From assembly GCF_029844725.1 (NCBI RefSeq), contig NZ_JAOCKJ010000015.1:1-48894 (forward strand): DNA of 48,894 nucleotides, read 5' to 3'. The first letter of the stretch is position 1; every line of letters starts with the position of its first letter. The stretch comes from Pantoea sp. GD03673. GTDB lineage: Bacteria > Pseudomonadota > Gammaproteobacteria > Enterobacterales > Enterobacteriaceae. A program made the translations under genes and the position numbers. Below, in pieces: positions 8,962-17,665 of the stretch. The notes beneath the pieces are model-generated. The model was not told the DNA's origin. It was given only the letters and a program-made list of their open reading frames with translations, and did no database searches.

Positions 8962-9145
8962 CTTAGGCCTCAGTTACGTCTGCGATGGCAGCTAAAGGTC
9001 AAGCCTGGTGATGCAAACGGTGTGGGGCCAGCGAATGTGCAGGCTAAGTCGTCACAGTGGGCCGGGAAGGAATTGCCACCATTTTGCGGTGTACTGGCCC
9101 GCGCGCCAGACAATCCGAGGTGGATCAAACCGTTGCTCTCACGCA
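8962..9145 (+). pseudogene. umuC: Decayed umuC fragment
   Basis: The frame here reads GVGPANVQAKSSQWAGKE followed by a stretch ending in ARAPDNPRWIKPLLS. This parallels the UmuC segment of the intact gene at 11460-12740 (VGVGMGPTKTLAKSAQWASKE, then LALTPGNPKRTETLLA) but with many substitutions and no flanking UmuC sequence. It lies just left of the IS30-family element and on the opposite strand to the two other umuC copies. I read it as an old, degenerate relic. Confidence 0.6.
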
Positions 9146-9244
9146 ATATTTTACGATGTACCAATCAATGTTGATCATTCACAGTAGAATGGCAATGTCC
9201 GCTATTCGCTCCTGGCGGAACTTGCAGTGCGCAGTTCCGATTTG

Positions 9245-10473
9245 TGCTGTGAGTTCAACGGGTCGACGCAACGCTATCCTTAAACAAGGGGGGGACGTTG
9301 CCATGAAACGAAGAACGCGCATTTACTACACACCAGAACAGAAAGCGATTATCTGGGACAGGTATAAGCAAGGTGATTCCATGCATGATATCGCCAGAAT
9401 GTTCGACAGATATCACTCTTCTGTTATGCCCACTATTCACCAGACTGGTGGTTATCGCCCTCCTGTCAGAAAGCGACACCGGCTGGCTCTTTCACTTGAT
9501 GAAAGAGAGGAAATATCCAGGGGGCTGGTAGCAAAAAGTAGCATCAGGGACATCGCCGTCAAATTATCAAGAGCCCCTTCAACTATTAGTCGCGAGATCA
9601 AAAGGCATGGAGGTGCAAAACATTACCGAGCTGCAAATGCGGATAAGGACGCGTGGGAAAGTGCTCTGAGACCAAAACCTTGCAAGCTAATTGAAAGCCC
9701 CACATTGTGTAAACTCATTGCAGAAAAGATGCATCAGGACTGGTCGCCGGAACAAATCGCCGGTTGGCTGAAACGCTGTTATCCGGATAATCAGGAAATG
9801 CATGTGTCACACGAAACGATTTATAAAACGCTTTTTATACAAACCCGGGGAGCATTAAAAAAAGAACTACAGCAATGCCTCAGAAGCGGAAGAGTTGTGC
9901 GTAGATCCAGAACGTCATCGCTTAAAGGAAAAGGATTAGGGTCAATCCCGGATGCGATACCTATCAGAGAAAGGCCACCTGAAGCCACAGACAGAGCCAT
10001 ACCAGGTCACTGGGAAGGCGATCTGATCCAGGGCTCGAAAAACTCCTATATTGTCACTCTCGTAGAACGCCATTCCCGCTTTGTTATGCTGGCTAAAATC
10101 AGGGACAACAGAACAATAACGGTTATATCTGCACTCATCAAACAAGCCCGGGAATTACCCGTTGAGCTTTATAAAACAATAACATGGGATCGGGGGTCTG
10201 AAATGACCAGCCACAACCGGTTTACTATAGCCACAGACATCCAGGTTTATTTCTGTGATCCTCAATCTCCCTGGCAACGCGGCTCAAATGAAAATACGAA
10301 CAGATTGCTCAGACAGTATTTTCCAAAAGGAACAGACTTATCAGTTCACAGCCAGCAAAGACTAAACAGTGTTGCCAGACAGCTCAACGAGAGGCCGAGA
10401 AAAACGCTAGACTATGAATCACCCGCAGAGCGGTTCAATCAGTGTGTTGCATCCATCGGTTGAACTCACAGCA
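9245..10473 (+). mobile_element. IS30-family insertion sequence
   Basis: About 1.23 kb, containing one transposase gene. The ends are imperfect inverted repeats. The left end starts TGCTGTGAGTTCAAC at 9245, and the complement of the right end starts with the same 15 bases at 10473, followed after a short mismatch by a shared GCAAC. A 2-3 bp target duplication, usual in this family, is not evident, so the exact ends may be off by a few bases or the copy may have been rearranged. Confidence 0.8.
9303..10463 (+). CDS. IS30-family transposase
   Basis: A 386-residue DDE transposase. It has N-terminal helix-turn-helix segments (MHDIARMF and a second at SIRDIAVKLSRAPSTISREI). The catalytic core has the first Asp in HWEGDLI, the second in TWDRGSE, and the Glu in SNENTNRLLRQYFPKGTDL, which is the IS30 signature. 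The frame is open from 9057, but ATG at 9303 gives the family's N-terminus and length (about 383) and sits after a G-rich ribosome-binding stretch, so it is used here. It appears intact and potentially active. Confidence 0.9.
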   Translation: MKRRTRIYYTPEQKAIIWDRYKQGDSMHDIARMFDRYHSSVMPTIHQTGGYRPPVRKRHRLALSLDEREEISRGLVAKSSIRDIAVKLSRAPSTISREIKRHGGAKHYRAANADKDAWESALRPKPCKLIESPTLCKLIAEKMHQDWSPEQIAGWLKRCYPDNQEMHVSHETIYKTLFIQTRGALKKELQQCLRSGRVVRRSRTSSLKGKGLGSIPDAIPIRERPPEATDRAIPGHWEGDLIQGSKNSYIVTLVERHSRFVMLAKIRDNRTITVISALIKQARELPVELYKTITWDRGSEMTSHNRFTIATDIQVYFCDPQSPWQRGSNENTNRLLRQYFPKGTDLSVHSQQRLNSVARQLNERPRKTLDYESPAERFNQCVASIG

Positions 10474-10653
10474 AAAAGCAGGCATTACTGCTCTGCTGAT
10501 AGACTAATAAGCACTGTTAGATTAAATACTACATACAGGCGGTTACAAACTACAAACAATTGTGCTCTCCGGGTTTACACATGCGAAAATCCGGCTGATA
10601 CTTAAGTAATCCTTCACCAGGCATGTGCAACGACCTAAACTATCGTTTTTCTT

Positions 10654-10680
10654 GGCTCCCTGTCTGGGAGCCATTTTTTT
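10654..10680 (+). terminator. Rho-independent terminator
   Basis: GGCTCCC-TGTCT-GGGAGCC followed by ATTTTTTT. This is a canonical rightward terminator with no gene immediately upstream in this window except the IS transposase some 190 bp away. Confidence 0.75.
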
Positions 10681-11009
10681 GCCATTCTCGGCCTATGCTT
10701 GCTTACGAAACTGTATTTTTCTTCCATGCTGAAGGGAGTATCTCTCCCCTGCTGGACTGGAGCCGGCACGTTTGCCGTAACCTGCGAACAATGGTTGATT
10801 ATTCAGCCCGCTAAAGATGGCGGGTATTTACAGGCAGAGTCCCTTCGAGTCAGGTCTCTGGCTCAGCCATGCCGGTAGATGCGACCAAGTATGAAAAAGC
10901 GTTTTTTCCCGCTTACGCTTGTTATTGTGGCTATCTTTTCTATTGTTAATACCGGCCGGCGGCTCCGGCTGACCGCGATAAAATCAAGAGTCACAGTATT
11001 CCTCTTTGT

Positions 11010-11034
11010 ACCGCCTTCTGGGCGGTTTTTTTTG
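11010..11034 (+). terminator. Rho-independent terminator
   Basis: ACCGCC-TTCTG-GGCGGT followed by a run of T. Canonical rightward terminator. Whatever transcript it ends would start somewhere in 10681-11009, where no convincing protein gene is visible. Confidence 0.75.
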
Positions 11035-11459
11035 TCCTGAAAACGGGCGTGCTGCTGCCGGCGTCCGCTGTCGGGTGCCTGAAGCGCAGGTGCGTGGTCG
11101 TGATATAGAAGTTAAGTTCCGGGGCAGCCATCCGGGATAAACATCCCGGATGGCTGAAAAAAATCCCGAAACCTGGCCACCAGAGCCGGGAAGGAAAATA
11201 AGGCAGTGAAATTCGCGATAAGAAAATCCGCCGCCTACAGTATCACACTTTTTGCAGGGGAGCGCAGAGGTTCAGCAGGCCTGCTGCAGGTCCCGGGATT
11301 CATGATCGGGACTTTATGTTTAATATTTAGTTGTCATCAGTAAATGTCTGCTCTTCGCTCATAGCGAACCTTAAAACACCAATAATTTCTGTAGATTTTC
11401 CATTCCACATAAAGTGATTTATGTGGAATACAGTTTCAACTGCTTAATTAATAATCGTC

Positions 11460-12740
11460 TCAGAGCACACGTGCTTTAGGAATGTCTGACCAGCGCGTGG
11501 TCCAGGCAGGGCTAAGCATTTCACGCTTCATTTTCCACTCAGTGTTAATTCCCTGTCCGGCAAACCACACATTTCCCAGTCCTGACTGATTAATGCCGTC
11601 CAGTACCTTCATCAGCTGTGCGCTTTTAGCCCGTGGCCGATTATCGTCAAACAGATTTAGCTGGCTTACGCCGTTCGGCGTAAAGTTATCAAGCATGATG
11701 CCTGCTTTCATGTATCTGCGACCCTCAAGCCAGATACAATCGAGCGACCGCATCGCAGACTCAATGATGTCCCGCGTATCCTGTGTTGGTAGTGTCAGCT
11801 TCTCTCCGGCGCTGTTTCCGTAAAACACCTCACCGCTGGCGTGTGGCGACGTCCGGATAAACACGCCGATGTTGCGGCAGTACTGACGTTCCCCTCGCAG
11901 CTTTTCCGCTGCGCGTGCAGCGTACTGACACAGCGCCTGCTGCATGGCTGTTTTTGTTGTAATGCGCTCCCCGAAGCTGCGACTGCAGACTATCTGCTGT
12001 TTTGCCGGCGGCAGTTCTTCCAGCGGAATACATGACTCACCGTTCAGCTCGCGTACGGTGCGTTCCAGTACCACGGAAAAGTTATCGCGAATGAACTTTG
12101 GACGCGCGCGTGACAGCTGCAGGGCGGTTTCGATGCCCATCAGGCTGAGTCGCTTACCGATTCGCCGTCCCACACCCCATATTTCCTCAACGGGCTGGTT
12201 AGCTAGCAGAGTTTCGGTACGTTTCGGATTACCCGGCGTCAGCGCCAGCACGCCGCGAAACTGCTTCCACTCCTTACTCGCCCACTGGGCCGATTTTGCC
12301 AGCGTTTTAGTGGGCCCCATGCCGACACCGACGGTAAGACCCGTTGTGGTAAATACATGCGCGCGCAGGCGACGACCAAAAGCTTCGAAGTCCTCACAGC
12401 CGTTAATACCGGTAAGATCCAGAAACATCTCATCGATGCTGTACTGTTCGACGCGTGGTGTTATGTCCTCAAGCGCGGTCATTACTCTCTGGCTGAGACT
12501 GTGATAAAGCGCATAGTTTGAGCTGAACACGTGTACCTTTTCCGGATAGTGCTGTGTTTTTATCTGGAACCACGGTGCACCCATTTTTATGCCCAGTGCT
12601 TTTGCGCCATCAGAGCGCGCAATAACGCAGCCATCGTTATTACTAAGTACGACTACTGGCCTGCCACGCAGGTCCGGGCGGAAAAGCGTCTCACAGCTGG
12701 CATAGAAAGAATTGACGTCAGCCAGTCCGAACATGGGCAT
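11460..12740 (-). CDS. umuC: UmuC-like catalytic subunit of DNA polymerase V (Y family)
   Basis: A complete 426-residue error-prone translesion polymerase subunit. The Y-family active site appears as [15 protein letters not shown] (first metal-binding Asp) and QYSIDEMFLDLTG (second acidic pair). The little finger and C-terminal region are present (LPTQDTRDIIESAMRSLDCIWLEGRRYMKAGIML, then SQLNLFDD, a beta-clamp-binding-type motif). The ATG at 12740 follows the umuD stop by two bases and has GGAG at 6 nt. The plasmid homologues MucB, ImpB and SamB do the same job. Expression should follow the LexA box at 13272. Confidence 0.93.
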   Translation of the reverse strand: MPMFGLADVNSFYASCETLFRPDLRGRPVVVLSNNDGCVIARSDGAKALGIKMGAPWFQIKTQHYPEKVHVFSSNYALYHSLSQRVMTALEDITPRVEQYSIDEMFLDLTGINGCEDFEAFGRRLRAHVFTTTGLTVGVGMGPTKTLAKSAQWASKEWKQFRGVLALTPGNPKRTETLLANQPVEEIWGVGRRIGKRLSLMGIETALQLSRARPKFIRDNFSVVLERTVRELNGESCIPLEELPPAKQQIVCSRSFGERITTKTAMQQALCQYAARAAEKLRGERQYCRNIGVFIRTSPHASGEVFYGNSAGEKLTLPTQDTRDIIESAMRSLDCIWLEGRRYMKAGIMLDNFTPNGVSQLNLFDDNRPRAKSAQLMKVLDGINQSGLGNVWFAGQGINTEWKMKREMLSPAWTTRWSDIPKARVL

Positions 12741-12742
12741 AA

Positions 12743-13192
12743 TTATCTCCGACGTGCACGTGTACTGTTAAAGAACCAGGTGACAACGCCGAGCAGCTGG
12801 AGCTCTTCCGGATAGATGGCGGCGTAAGCAGGGTTCATGGGCAGCAGTGCCACCCGTGGGATCAGCTGCAGGCGCTTAACTGTGAACTCACCTCCAACCT
12901 CGGCGATGACGATGTCGCCGTGCGTGGGTGGCTCTGCGCGATCGACCACCATAACATCACCGTCATAAAGCCCCAGCTCCTGCATGCTGTTGCCACTGGC
13001 CCGTACGAAGAATGTGGACGCCCGTCTGCGAATACAGAGCTCATTCAGGTCCAGCTCTTTCTCTACATAATCCTGAGCAGGGGAGGGAAAACCAGCTGAG
13101 CAGGGATCTGCGTACAGCGGCACCTTTACCGTTGGGGTAAAAATCGGCGGCCATAACAGCGTCAGGCCCTGAGCGCAACTGACCGCTTTCAT
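12743..13192 (-). CDS. umuD: UmuD-like SOS mutagenesis protein
   Basis: A 149-residue LexA-like autoprotease that is trimmed with RecA help to UmuD', the accessory subunit of polymerase V. The cleavage region reads CSAGFPSPAQDY with the Ala-Gly bond. The catalytic serine is in ASGNSMQELGLYDGD and the catalytic lysine in FTVKRL. It is followed by umuC with a 2-bp gap. There is no good ribosome-binding site directly before this ATG; instead it overlaps the stop of a 20-codon ORF that has a strong one (see 13189-13251), so translation is probably coupled. Confidence 0.92.
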   Translation of the reverse strand: MKAVSCAQGLTLLWPPIFTPTVKVPLYADPCSAGFPSPAQDYVEKELDLNELCIRRRASTFFVRASGNSMQELGLYDGDVMVVDRAEPPTHGDIVIAEVGGEFTVKRLQLIPRVALLPMNPAYAAIYPEELQLLGVVTWFFNSTRARRR

Positions 13193-13251
13193 AACGCGGC
13201 GTCCCGGACGTGCTGCCGAGTACGGATTAAGAAAAAAAATGTAAAGCGCAT
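13189..13251 (-). CDS. Short leader ORF overlapping umuD
   Basis: A 20-codon frame starts at ATG 13251 with AAAGGAGG six bases upstream, the best ribosome-binding site in the operon. Its TGA overlaps the umuD ATG as ATGA. The peptide begins MRFTFFFLIRTRQH. The frame lies between the LexA box and umuD, in the position of the extra small gene impC of the impCAB operon, though much shorter than ImpC. It could be a coupling leader peptide or simply a translational enhancer. No function is known to me. Confidence 0.5.
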   Translation of the reverse strand: MRFTFFFLIRTRQHVRDAAL

Positions 13252-13271
13252 AAAAATCCTCCTTTAAATTA

Positions 13272-13291
13272 TACTGTTTATATGAACAGTA
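13272..13291 (-). promoter_or_regulatory. LexA box of the umuDC operon
   Basis: TACTGTTTATATGAACAGTA fits the LexA consensus CTGT-N8-ACAG with an AT-rich centre. It sits 21 bp upstream of the leader ORF start and about 80 bp upstream of umuD, where it would block the promoter until DNA damage. Confidence 0.88.
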
Positions 13292-13501
13292 TTATTGAGC
13301 CTGAAATTTCTGGCAAGAGGAAGCGAAACGGTTATGGCTAAAGCTGTTGTCAGATCGCTGAAATTTTACCGAAATTCTGAGCTATGGCCTTTTTATATGC
13401 GCTGCCACTGCAGCCGGGTCAACAGGGTATAAAAGGCTTTCCTTTTGAGTGCAGCCCTTTTATGGCAATAAGAGGCTTGACCATTCAGTAAGCTTTAAAT
13501 T

Positions 13502-13525
13502 ATATTTCCATTATTCTGGAAATAT
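13502..13525 (+). promoter_or_regulatory. Probable ArsR operator of the arsR-arsH unit
   Basis: A perfect 9-bp inverted repeat, ATATTTCCA-TTATTC-TGGAAATAT, ends 15 bp before the arsR start. Its position over the expected promoter and its symmetry make it the likely binding site of the adjacent ArsR. Confidence 0.6.
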
Positions 13526-13540
13526 AGATTTAGTGATGGC

Positions 13541-13876
13541 ATGGACATACAAAATGCTGCTAATGCTCTCAGGGAACTGGGACACGTGACGCGACTGGGA
13601 GTTTACCGTGAACTGGTGAAAGCCGGGCCTGAAGGACTGCCCGTGGGTGACATCCAGAAAAGACTGGCTATTCCTGCCTCCACGCTCAGCCATCATCTTT
13701 CTGCGCTGATGTCCGCTGGCCTCATAAGTCAGGAACGTCAGAGCCGAACCCTGTTCTGCAGGCCCTGTTATTCGCAGCTTGAGCAGCTGATGGCTTTTCT
13801 GACTGAAGAGTGCTGCGCCGGCGGCAGCGACTGCAGCCTGTTCACCGCTATTACCCTTAAAGAGACTCCATTGTGA
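13541..13876 (+). CDS. arsR: ArsR/SmtB-family repressor (arsH-linked)
   Basis: A 111-residue winged-helix repressor that should release DNA on binding arsenite. The recognition region is [20 protein letters not shown]-terminal cysteine group ECCAGGSDC provides the metalloid site, unlike the CVC motif in the other ArsR of this window. This marks it as a separate lineage of arsenic sensor. Its last bases overlap the start of arsH (GTGA), so the two genes form one unit. Confidence 0.88.
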   Translation: MDIQNAANALRELGHVTRLGVYRELVKAGPEGLPVGDIQKRLAIPASTLSHHLSALMSAGLISQERQSRTLFCRPCYSQLEQLMAFLTEECCAGGSDCSLFTAITLKETPL

Positions 13877-14595
13877 ATAACGTGAATGATGCCCTGAACA
13901 ATATCGATCCGACGCTCCTGGATGCACCGCTGACGGAAGAAAAGCTGAAGGCAGCAGAGGTGGCACACCCGCCCCGCATCCTGATGCTCTACGGCTCGCT
14001 GCGTGAGCGCTCTTACAGCCGTCTCGCCACGGAGGAGGCCGCCCGGCTGCTGATGGCCATGGGCGCGGAAGTTAAAATATTCAATCCGTCCGGCCTGCCG
14101 CTGCCGGATGACGCCCCGGAGACGCACCCGAAGGTTGCAGAGCTCCGCGAGCTGGTACTCTGGTCAGAAGGCATGGTCTGGTGCTCGCCGGAGCGTCACG
14201 GTGCCATGACCGGCATCATGAAGACGCAGATTGACTGGATACCGCTGACGTCCGGTGCGGTCCGGCCGTCACAGGGAAAAACCCTTGCAGTGATGCAGGT
14301 CAGCGGCGGCTCACAGTCCTTCAACGCCGTAAATCAGATGCGCATTCTCGGGCGCTGGATGCGCATGATCACTATCCCGAACCAGTCATCCGTGGCGAAA
14401 GCCTGGGCCGAGTTTGATGAGGACGGCCGCATGAAGCCTTCTTCGTATTACGACCGCATCGTGGACGTCATGGAGGAACTGATGAAGTTCACCCTGCTGA
14501 CGCGCGGGCGAAGCAACTGCCTGACCGACCGCTACAGTGAAAGGAAAGAGAGTGCCGCTCAGCTCTCAGAGCGGGTCAACCAGCGCAGCATATAA
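13873..14595 (+). CDS. arsH: ArsH, NADPH-dependent FMN reductase for organoarsenicals
   Basis: A 240-residue flavodoxin-fold protein. ArsH oxidises toxic trivalent methyl- and aryl-arsenicals. The FMN-binding loop is [18 protein letters not shown], and the second conserved block is [23 protein letters not shown]. The start is GTG at 13873, overlapping the arsR stop by 4 bp. The gene ends at a hairpin shared with the oncoming arsC. Confidence 0.92.
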   Translation: MNNVNDALNNIDPTLLDAPLTEEKLKAAEVAHPPRILMLYGSLRERSYSRLATEEAARLLMAMGAEVKIFNPSGLPLPDDAPETHPKVAELRELVLWSEGMVWCSPERHGAMTGIMKTQIDWIPLTSGAVRPSQGKTLAVMQVSGGSQSFNAVNQMRILGRWMRMITIPNQSSVAKAWAEFDEDGRMKPSSYYDRIVDVMEELMKFTLLTRGRSNCLTDRYSERKESAAQLSERVNQRSI

Positions 14596-14621
14596 AAAAG
14601 CCGGCAGATGCCGGCTTTTTT
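14594..14621. terminator. Bidirectional terminator between arsH and arsC
   Basis: AAAAAAGCCGGC-AGAT-GCCGGCTTTTTT has a 12-bp stem with A-runs and T-runs on either side, so it can stop both the arsH transcript from the left and the arsRBC transcript from the right. Confidence 0.85.
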
Positions 14622-14653
14622 CACACTCGTTATGTCTGCAGCCTGGTGAAAAA

Positions 14654-15082
14654 TCAGTGGCTGACGCGGTGACCGTGCTCATCAATGACCACTTCGCCAT
14701 CCTCTTTGGTAAACGCTCCCTGCTGCGGATCTGGCAGAATGTCGAGAACCGCTTCGGACGGACGGCAGAGCTTCGTTCCGAGCGGCGTCACCACCACCGG
14801 GCGATTAATAAGGATCGGATGAGCCAGCATGGCATCGAGCAGTTCGTTATCGCTGAAGCGGTCTTCTGCAAGGCCGAGCTGCTCGTACGGTTCGGTATTC
14901 TTGCGCAGCAGGGCGCGTAAGCTGATGCCCATGTCCGCAATCAGCTTCTTCAGCTCGTCGCGTGACGGCGGTGTTTCCAGATACAGAATAACCTTGGGTT
15001 CGGTGCCGCTGTTGCGGATAAGCGCCAGGGTGTTGCGGGACGTCCCGCACGCCGGGTTGTGATAAATGGTGATGTCAGTCAT
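14654..15082 (-). CDS. arsC: Arsenate reductase (glutaredoxin type)
   Basis: A 142-residue enzyme that reduces arsenate to arsenite, using glutathione and glutaredoxin, before export by ArsB. The active-site cysteine is in YHNPACGTSRNTLALIRN. The arginine-bearing stretch ILINRPVVVTPLGTKLCRP is typical of the R773 ArsC class. The frame is open to 15109, but the Met at 15082 gives the family N-terminus MTDITIYHNPACG. It is the last gene of arsRBC. Confidence 0.93.
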   Translation of the reverse strand: MTDITIYHNPACGTSRNTLALIRNSGTEPKVILYLETPPSRDELKKLIADMGISLRALLRKNTEPYEQLGLAEDRFSDNELLDAMLAHPILINRPVVVTPLGTKLCRPSEAVLDILPDPQQGAFTKEDGEVVIDEHGHRVSH

Positions 15083-15131
15083 AAGCGGTACTCCGTAAAG
15101 GCGCTGCACAGTCGCAACACCGGGGTTAAGG

Positions 15132-16415
15132 TTAAACAGACAGGCGCAGGGCCAGCGCGGTCAGCGTCACAAAAAGTACCGGCAGGGTCATCACGATGCC
15201 CACGCGGAAGTAGTAGCTCCAGCTGACAGTAATGTTTTTTTGCGCCAGTACGTGCAGCCACAGCAGGGTAGCGAGGCTGCCGATGGGGGTGATCTTCGGG
15301 CCGAGGTCGCAGCCGATGATGTTGGCGTAAATCATCGCTTCCTTCACCACGCCCTGTGCGGTGCTGCCGTCAATCGAAAGCGCACCAACGAGCACGGTAG
15401 GCATGTTGTTCATGACTGATGAAAGCGCCGCCGTCAGAAAGCCGGTGCCGAGCGTTGCGCCCCAGACACCATGCTCTGCAAACCGGTTCAGGGCGGCAGA
15501 AAGGTAATCAGTTAGCCCGGCATTGCGTAGTCCGTATACCACCAGGTACATGCCCAGCGAGAAGATAACGATCTGCCAGGGCGCACCTTTCAGTACCTTT
15601 CCGGTATCAATCACATTGCCTTTCCGGGCTACCAGCCAGAGAATAAACGCCGCCACCGCGGCCACAAGGCTGACCGGCACGCCGAGTGGTTCGAGGGCAA
15701 AGAAGCCGATCAGCAGCAGGATGAGAACAATCCAGCCGGTTTTAAAGGTACGCGCATCGCGAATGGCCTCACGCGGCGCCTTCAGCTTCGCCAGGTCGTA
15801 AGTGGCCGGGATGTCCCTGCGGAAAAACAGGTGCAGCATCACCAGCGTGGCGGCCACGGACGCGATATTCACCGGCACCATCACCGAGGCATACTCGCTG
15901 AAACCCAGTTTAAAGAAGTCTGCCGTGACAATGTTCACCAGGTTCGACACGATGAGCGGCAGGCTGGAGGTATCAGCGATGAAGCCTGCCGCCATCACAA
16001 ACGCCAGCGTGGCGCCCGGGCTGAAGCCCAGCGCCAGCAGCATGGCGATAACGATCGGCGTCAGAATAAGCGCTGCCCCGTCATTGGCGAACAGGGCGGC
16101 TACCGCCGCACCCAGCAGAACGATATACGTGAACAGCAACCGGCCCCTGCCGCCGCCCCAGCGTGAAACGTGCAGCGCGGCCCACTCAAAAAAGCCGGAC
16201 TCATCAAGCAGCAGGCTGATAATGATGACCGCAATAAACGTGGCCGTGGCGTTCCAGACAATCTGCCAGACTACAGGAATGTCCCCGATGTGTACCACGC
16301 CGGTCAGCAGCGCCAGTGCGGCGCCGATAACGGCACTCCAGCCAATGCTGAGCCCTTTCGGCTGCCAGATCACCAGTATCAGGGTCAGGATAAAAATCGC
16401 ACCCGCCAGAAACAT
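15132..16415 (-). CDS. arsB: Arsenite efflux pump ArsB
   Basis: A 427-residue inner-membrane As(III)/Sb(III) antiporter of about 12 membrane spans, near the family's 429. It begins [21 protein letters not shown] and shows repeated long hydrophobic segments throughout, with the conserved [18 protein letters not shown] stretch. No arsA ATPase or arsD is present, so it must work from the proton gradient alone. It lies between arsR and arsC in the usual arsRBC order. Confidence 0.95.
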   Translation of the reverse strand: MFLAGAIFILTLILVIWQPKGLSIGWSAVIGAALALLTGVVHIGDIPVVWQIVWNATATFIAVIIISLLLDESGFFEWAALHVSRWGGGRGRLLFTYIVLLGAAVAALFANDGAALILTPIVIAMLLALGFSPGATLAFVMAAGFIADTSSLPLIVSNLVNIVTADFFKLGFSEYASVMVPVNIASVAATLVMLHLFFRRDIPATYDLAKLKAPREAIRDARTFKTGWIVLILLLIGFFALEPLGVPVSLVAAVAAFILWLVARKGNVIDTGKVLKGAPWQIVIFSLGMYLVVYGLRNAGLTDYLSAALNRFAEHGVWGATLGTGFLTAALSSVMNNMPTVLVGALSIDGSTAQGVVKEAMIYANIIGCDLGPKITPIGSLATLLWLHVLAQKNITVSWSYYFRVGIVMTLPVLFVTLTALALRLSV

Positions 16416-16511
16416 ACTCTCTCCTTCTTAATTATACCTGCCCGTTAAAGCGGGCTGCTAAGTGTACCCTGTAAATATATTCGTTTAATCGAATGTGTTT
16501 AGATAAAATTT

Positions 16512-16865
16512 TTACATGCAGACAGCTTTGCCGTTGGTGGTTGCGTTATCACGCTCAGCCTGCTGACTGAGATGAAGAATTTCATCCCGCTGACACAGAT
16601 ATGCCTGCTCAATGACCGCTGCTGCCCACGCAGGCATGTGTGGCGATAACCGGTAATGGATCCACTTGCCGTCGCGCCTGTCGATAAGCAGTCCACTCTC
16701 TCTGAGCAGGGCCAGGTGCCGCGATATTTTTGGCTGTGTTTCTTTCAGGATAGATACAAGCTCGCAGACGCAGAGCTCCCCTTTTTCGCGCAACAACAGC
16801 ACCAGGCTGAGCCGGGTTTCGTCAGAAAGATTCTTAAAAAGTTGCAGGGGCAGAAGTGACGGCAT
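16512..16865 (-). CDS. arsR: ArsR arsenite-responsive repressor (arsRBC)
   Basis: A 117-residue repressor of the R773/chromosomal type. The metalloid-binding motif ELCVCELVSIL is followed by the recognition helix QPKISRHLALLRESGL. The frame is open to 16922, but the Met at 16865 gives the family length and N-terminus MPSLLPLQLFKNLSDETRL. It controls arsB and arsC behind it. About 95 bp separate it from arsB. Confidence 0.93.
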   Translation of the reverse strand: MPSLLPLQLFKNLSDETRLSLVLLLREKGELCVCELVSILKETQPKISRHLALLRESGLLIDRRDGKWIHYRLSPHMPAWAAAVIEQAYLCQRDEILHLSQQAERDNATTNGKAVCM

Positions 16866-16935
16866 AATTTCTCCTTCGTGGCGGACAGCAACAAGTCTCG
16901 TCTTCTGCAGACGAAAGGTCAATTTTATATTGATA

Positions 16936-16954
16936 AATTCATATATGTTGTGAC
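16936..16954 (-). promoter_or_regulatory. Candidate ars operator/promoter
   Basis: AATTCATATATGTTGTGAC, about 70 bp upstream of arsR, resembles the TCATATATG-type core bound by ArsR in enterobacterial ars promoters. The assignment rests on resemblance and position only. Confidence 0.4.
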
Positions 16955-17127
16955 GTGCTTACAGGCTTTTCTGTACAGCTTAATGAGGGAATAGCGGTTA
17001 AACGATGTCACACAGATTTTAACGGCAGCATACTTTCAGCAACCTGAATGGCCGGGCATGACGAAGTAACATCACAAAAAAAGCCTGTTGCTTTAGTGAA
17101 CCGTTCTACTTACAGCAGAAAGCAGCA

Positions 17128-17586
17128 TCAGCAAGAGTGGCTTCCGGCCAGATGACCTGCAGTGATAACCGGCACGATATCCTCAGGCTCTTCTGCCTGC
17201 TCCAGTTCGCGCAGAATACCGCAGTCCCGTGTTGCCCGGTTGGCATTGCAGTGGCTCCGGAGCTCAAACAGTTGCTTTTCCAGCATATTCAGTTCACGAA
17301 TACGGGCCTGAACGTGGTTCAGATGTTCATTTATCAGGGCATTAACCTTACCGCAGTCTGCGTCAGGCTGGCTTCGCGCCTGCAGCAGCACCCGGATTTC
17401 TTCATGGGTCATATCCAGCGCCCGACAGCGCCGGATAAACATAAGCCTTTCGAGATGTGCGCTGTCGTAATGGCGGTAGTTATTAGTCTGGTCCCGCAAT
17501 GCGGCCTGCAAAAGCCCCTCTCGCTCATAATAACGTACCGTCTCTACAGGACATCCCGCCTGGCGGGCCAGTTCACCAATTTTCAT
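17128..17586 (-). CDS. cadR: Cd/Pb/Zn-responsive MerR-family regulator (CadR/PbrR type)
   Basis: A 152-residue MerR activator. The N-terminal winged helix reads MKIGELARQAGCPVETVRYYEREGLL, then a dimerisation coiled coil spans about residues 80-115. Metal-binding cysteines appear as DADCGK, RSHCN and TRDCGIL, the three-cysteine layout of PbrR/CadR. The short tail HLAGSHSC adds further possible ligands. It is divergent from the P-type ATPase gene and the operator at 17608 lies between them, so it should activate that gene on metal exposure. Confidence 0.88.
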   Translation of the reverse strand: MKIGELARQAGCPVETVRYYEREGLLQAALRDQTNNYRHYDSAHLERLMFIRRCRALDMTHEEIRVLLQARSQPDADCGKVNALINEHLNHVQARIRELNMLEKQLFELRSHCNANRATRDCGILRELEQAEEPEDIVPVITAGHLAGSHSC

Positions 17587-17604
17587 ATCACACCTCTTCT
17601 GAGC

Positions 17605-17635
17605 TTGACCCTGTAGTTACATCAGGGTCTTTAAT
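17605..17635 (+). promoter_or_regulatory. MerR-type promoter/operator of the P-type ATPase gene
   Basis: TTGACC (-35) and TTTAAT (-10) are separated by 19 bp, the long spacing typical of MerR-controlled promoters. Between them sits the dyad ACCCTG-N9-CAGGGT (17608-17628), the usual CadR/PbrR/ZntR-type operator. Confidence 0.85.
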
Positions 17636-17665
17636 GCCAGTATACGTTATGAACGGGATAAAAAA

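Larger units (their letters stand above)
10474..11459. other. Gene-poor spacer with hairpins
   Basis: Nearly 1 kb between the IS element and umuC. It holds two terminator-like hairpins (10654-10680 and 11010-11034), a perfect 12-bp inverted repeat (AGCCATCCGGGA, 11126-11155), and a 14-bp palindrome (CAGCAGGCCTGCTG, 11273-11286). Short frames at 10891 (ATG, 49 codons) and 11206 (GTG, 44 codons) are not convincing; the first runs through a terminator. The density of hairpins suggests a region transcribed as small RNA or the remains of a larger locus, but nothing is recognisable. Confidence 0.4.

Noticed and set aside
10891..11040. 49-codon frame beginning MKKRFFPLTLVIVAIFSIVN that looks like a signal peptide or small membrane toxin.
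   Set aside because: It runs through a Rho-independent terminator (11010-11034), has no clear ribosome-binding site, and does not resemble Hok-type or other known small toxins.
11126..11155. Perfect 12-bp inverted repeat that first looked like a terminator.
   Set aside because: The stem is followed by A, not T, on the plus strand, and has no T-run on the minus strand, so it is noted only as an inverted repeat.
11206..11340. GTG-started 44-codon frame across the 14-bp palindrome.
   Set aside because: It has a passable ribosome-binding site, but the composition is unconvincing and the frame spans a palindrome; no family likeness.
15802..16431. Long frames antisense to arsB.
   Set aside because: Low-complexity Ser/Thr/Ala-rich shadow of the hydrophobic arsB sequence.
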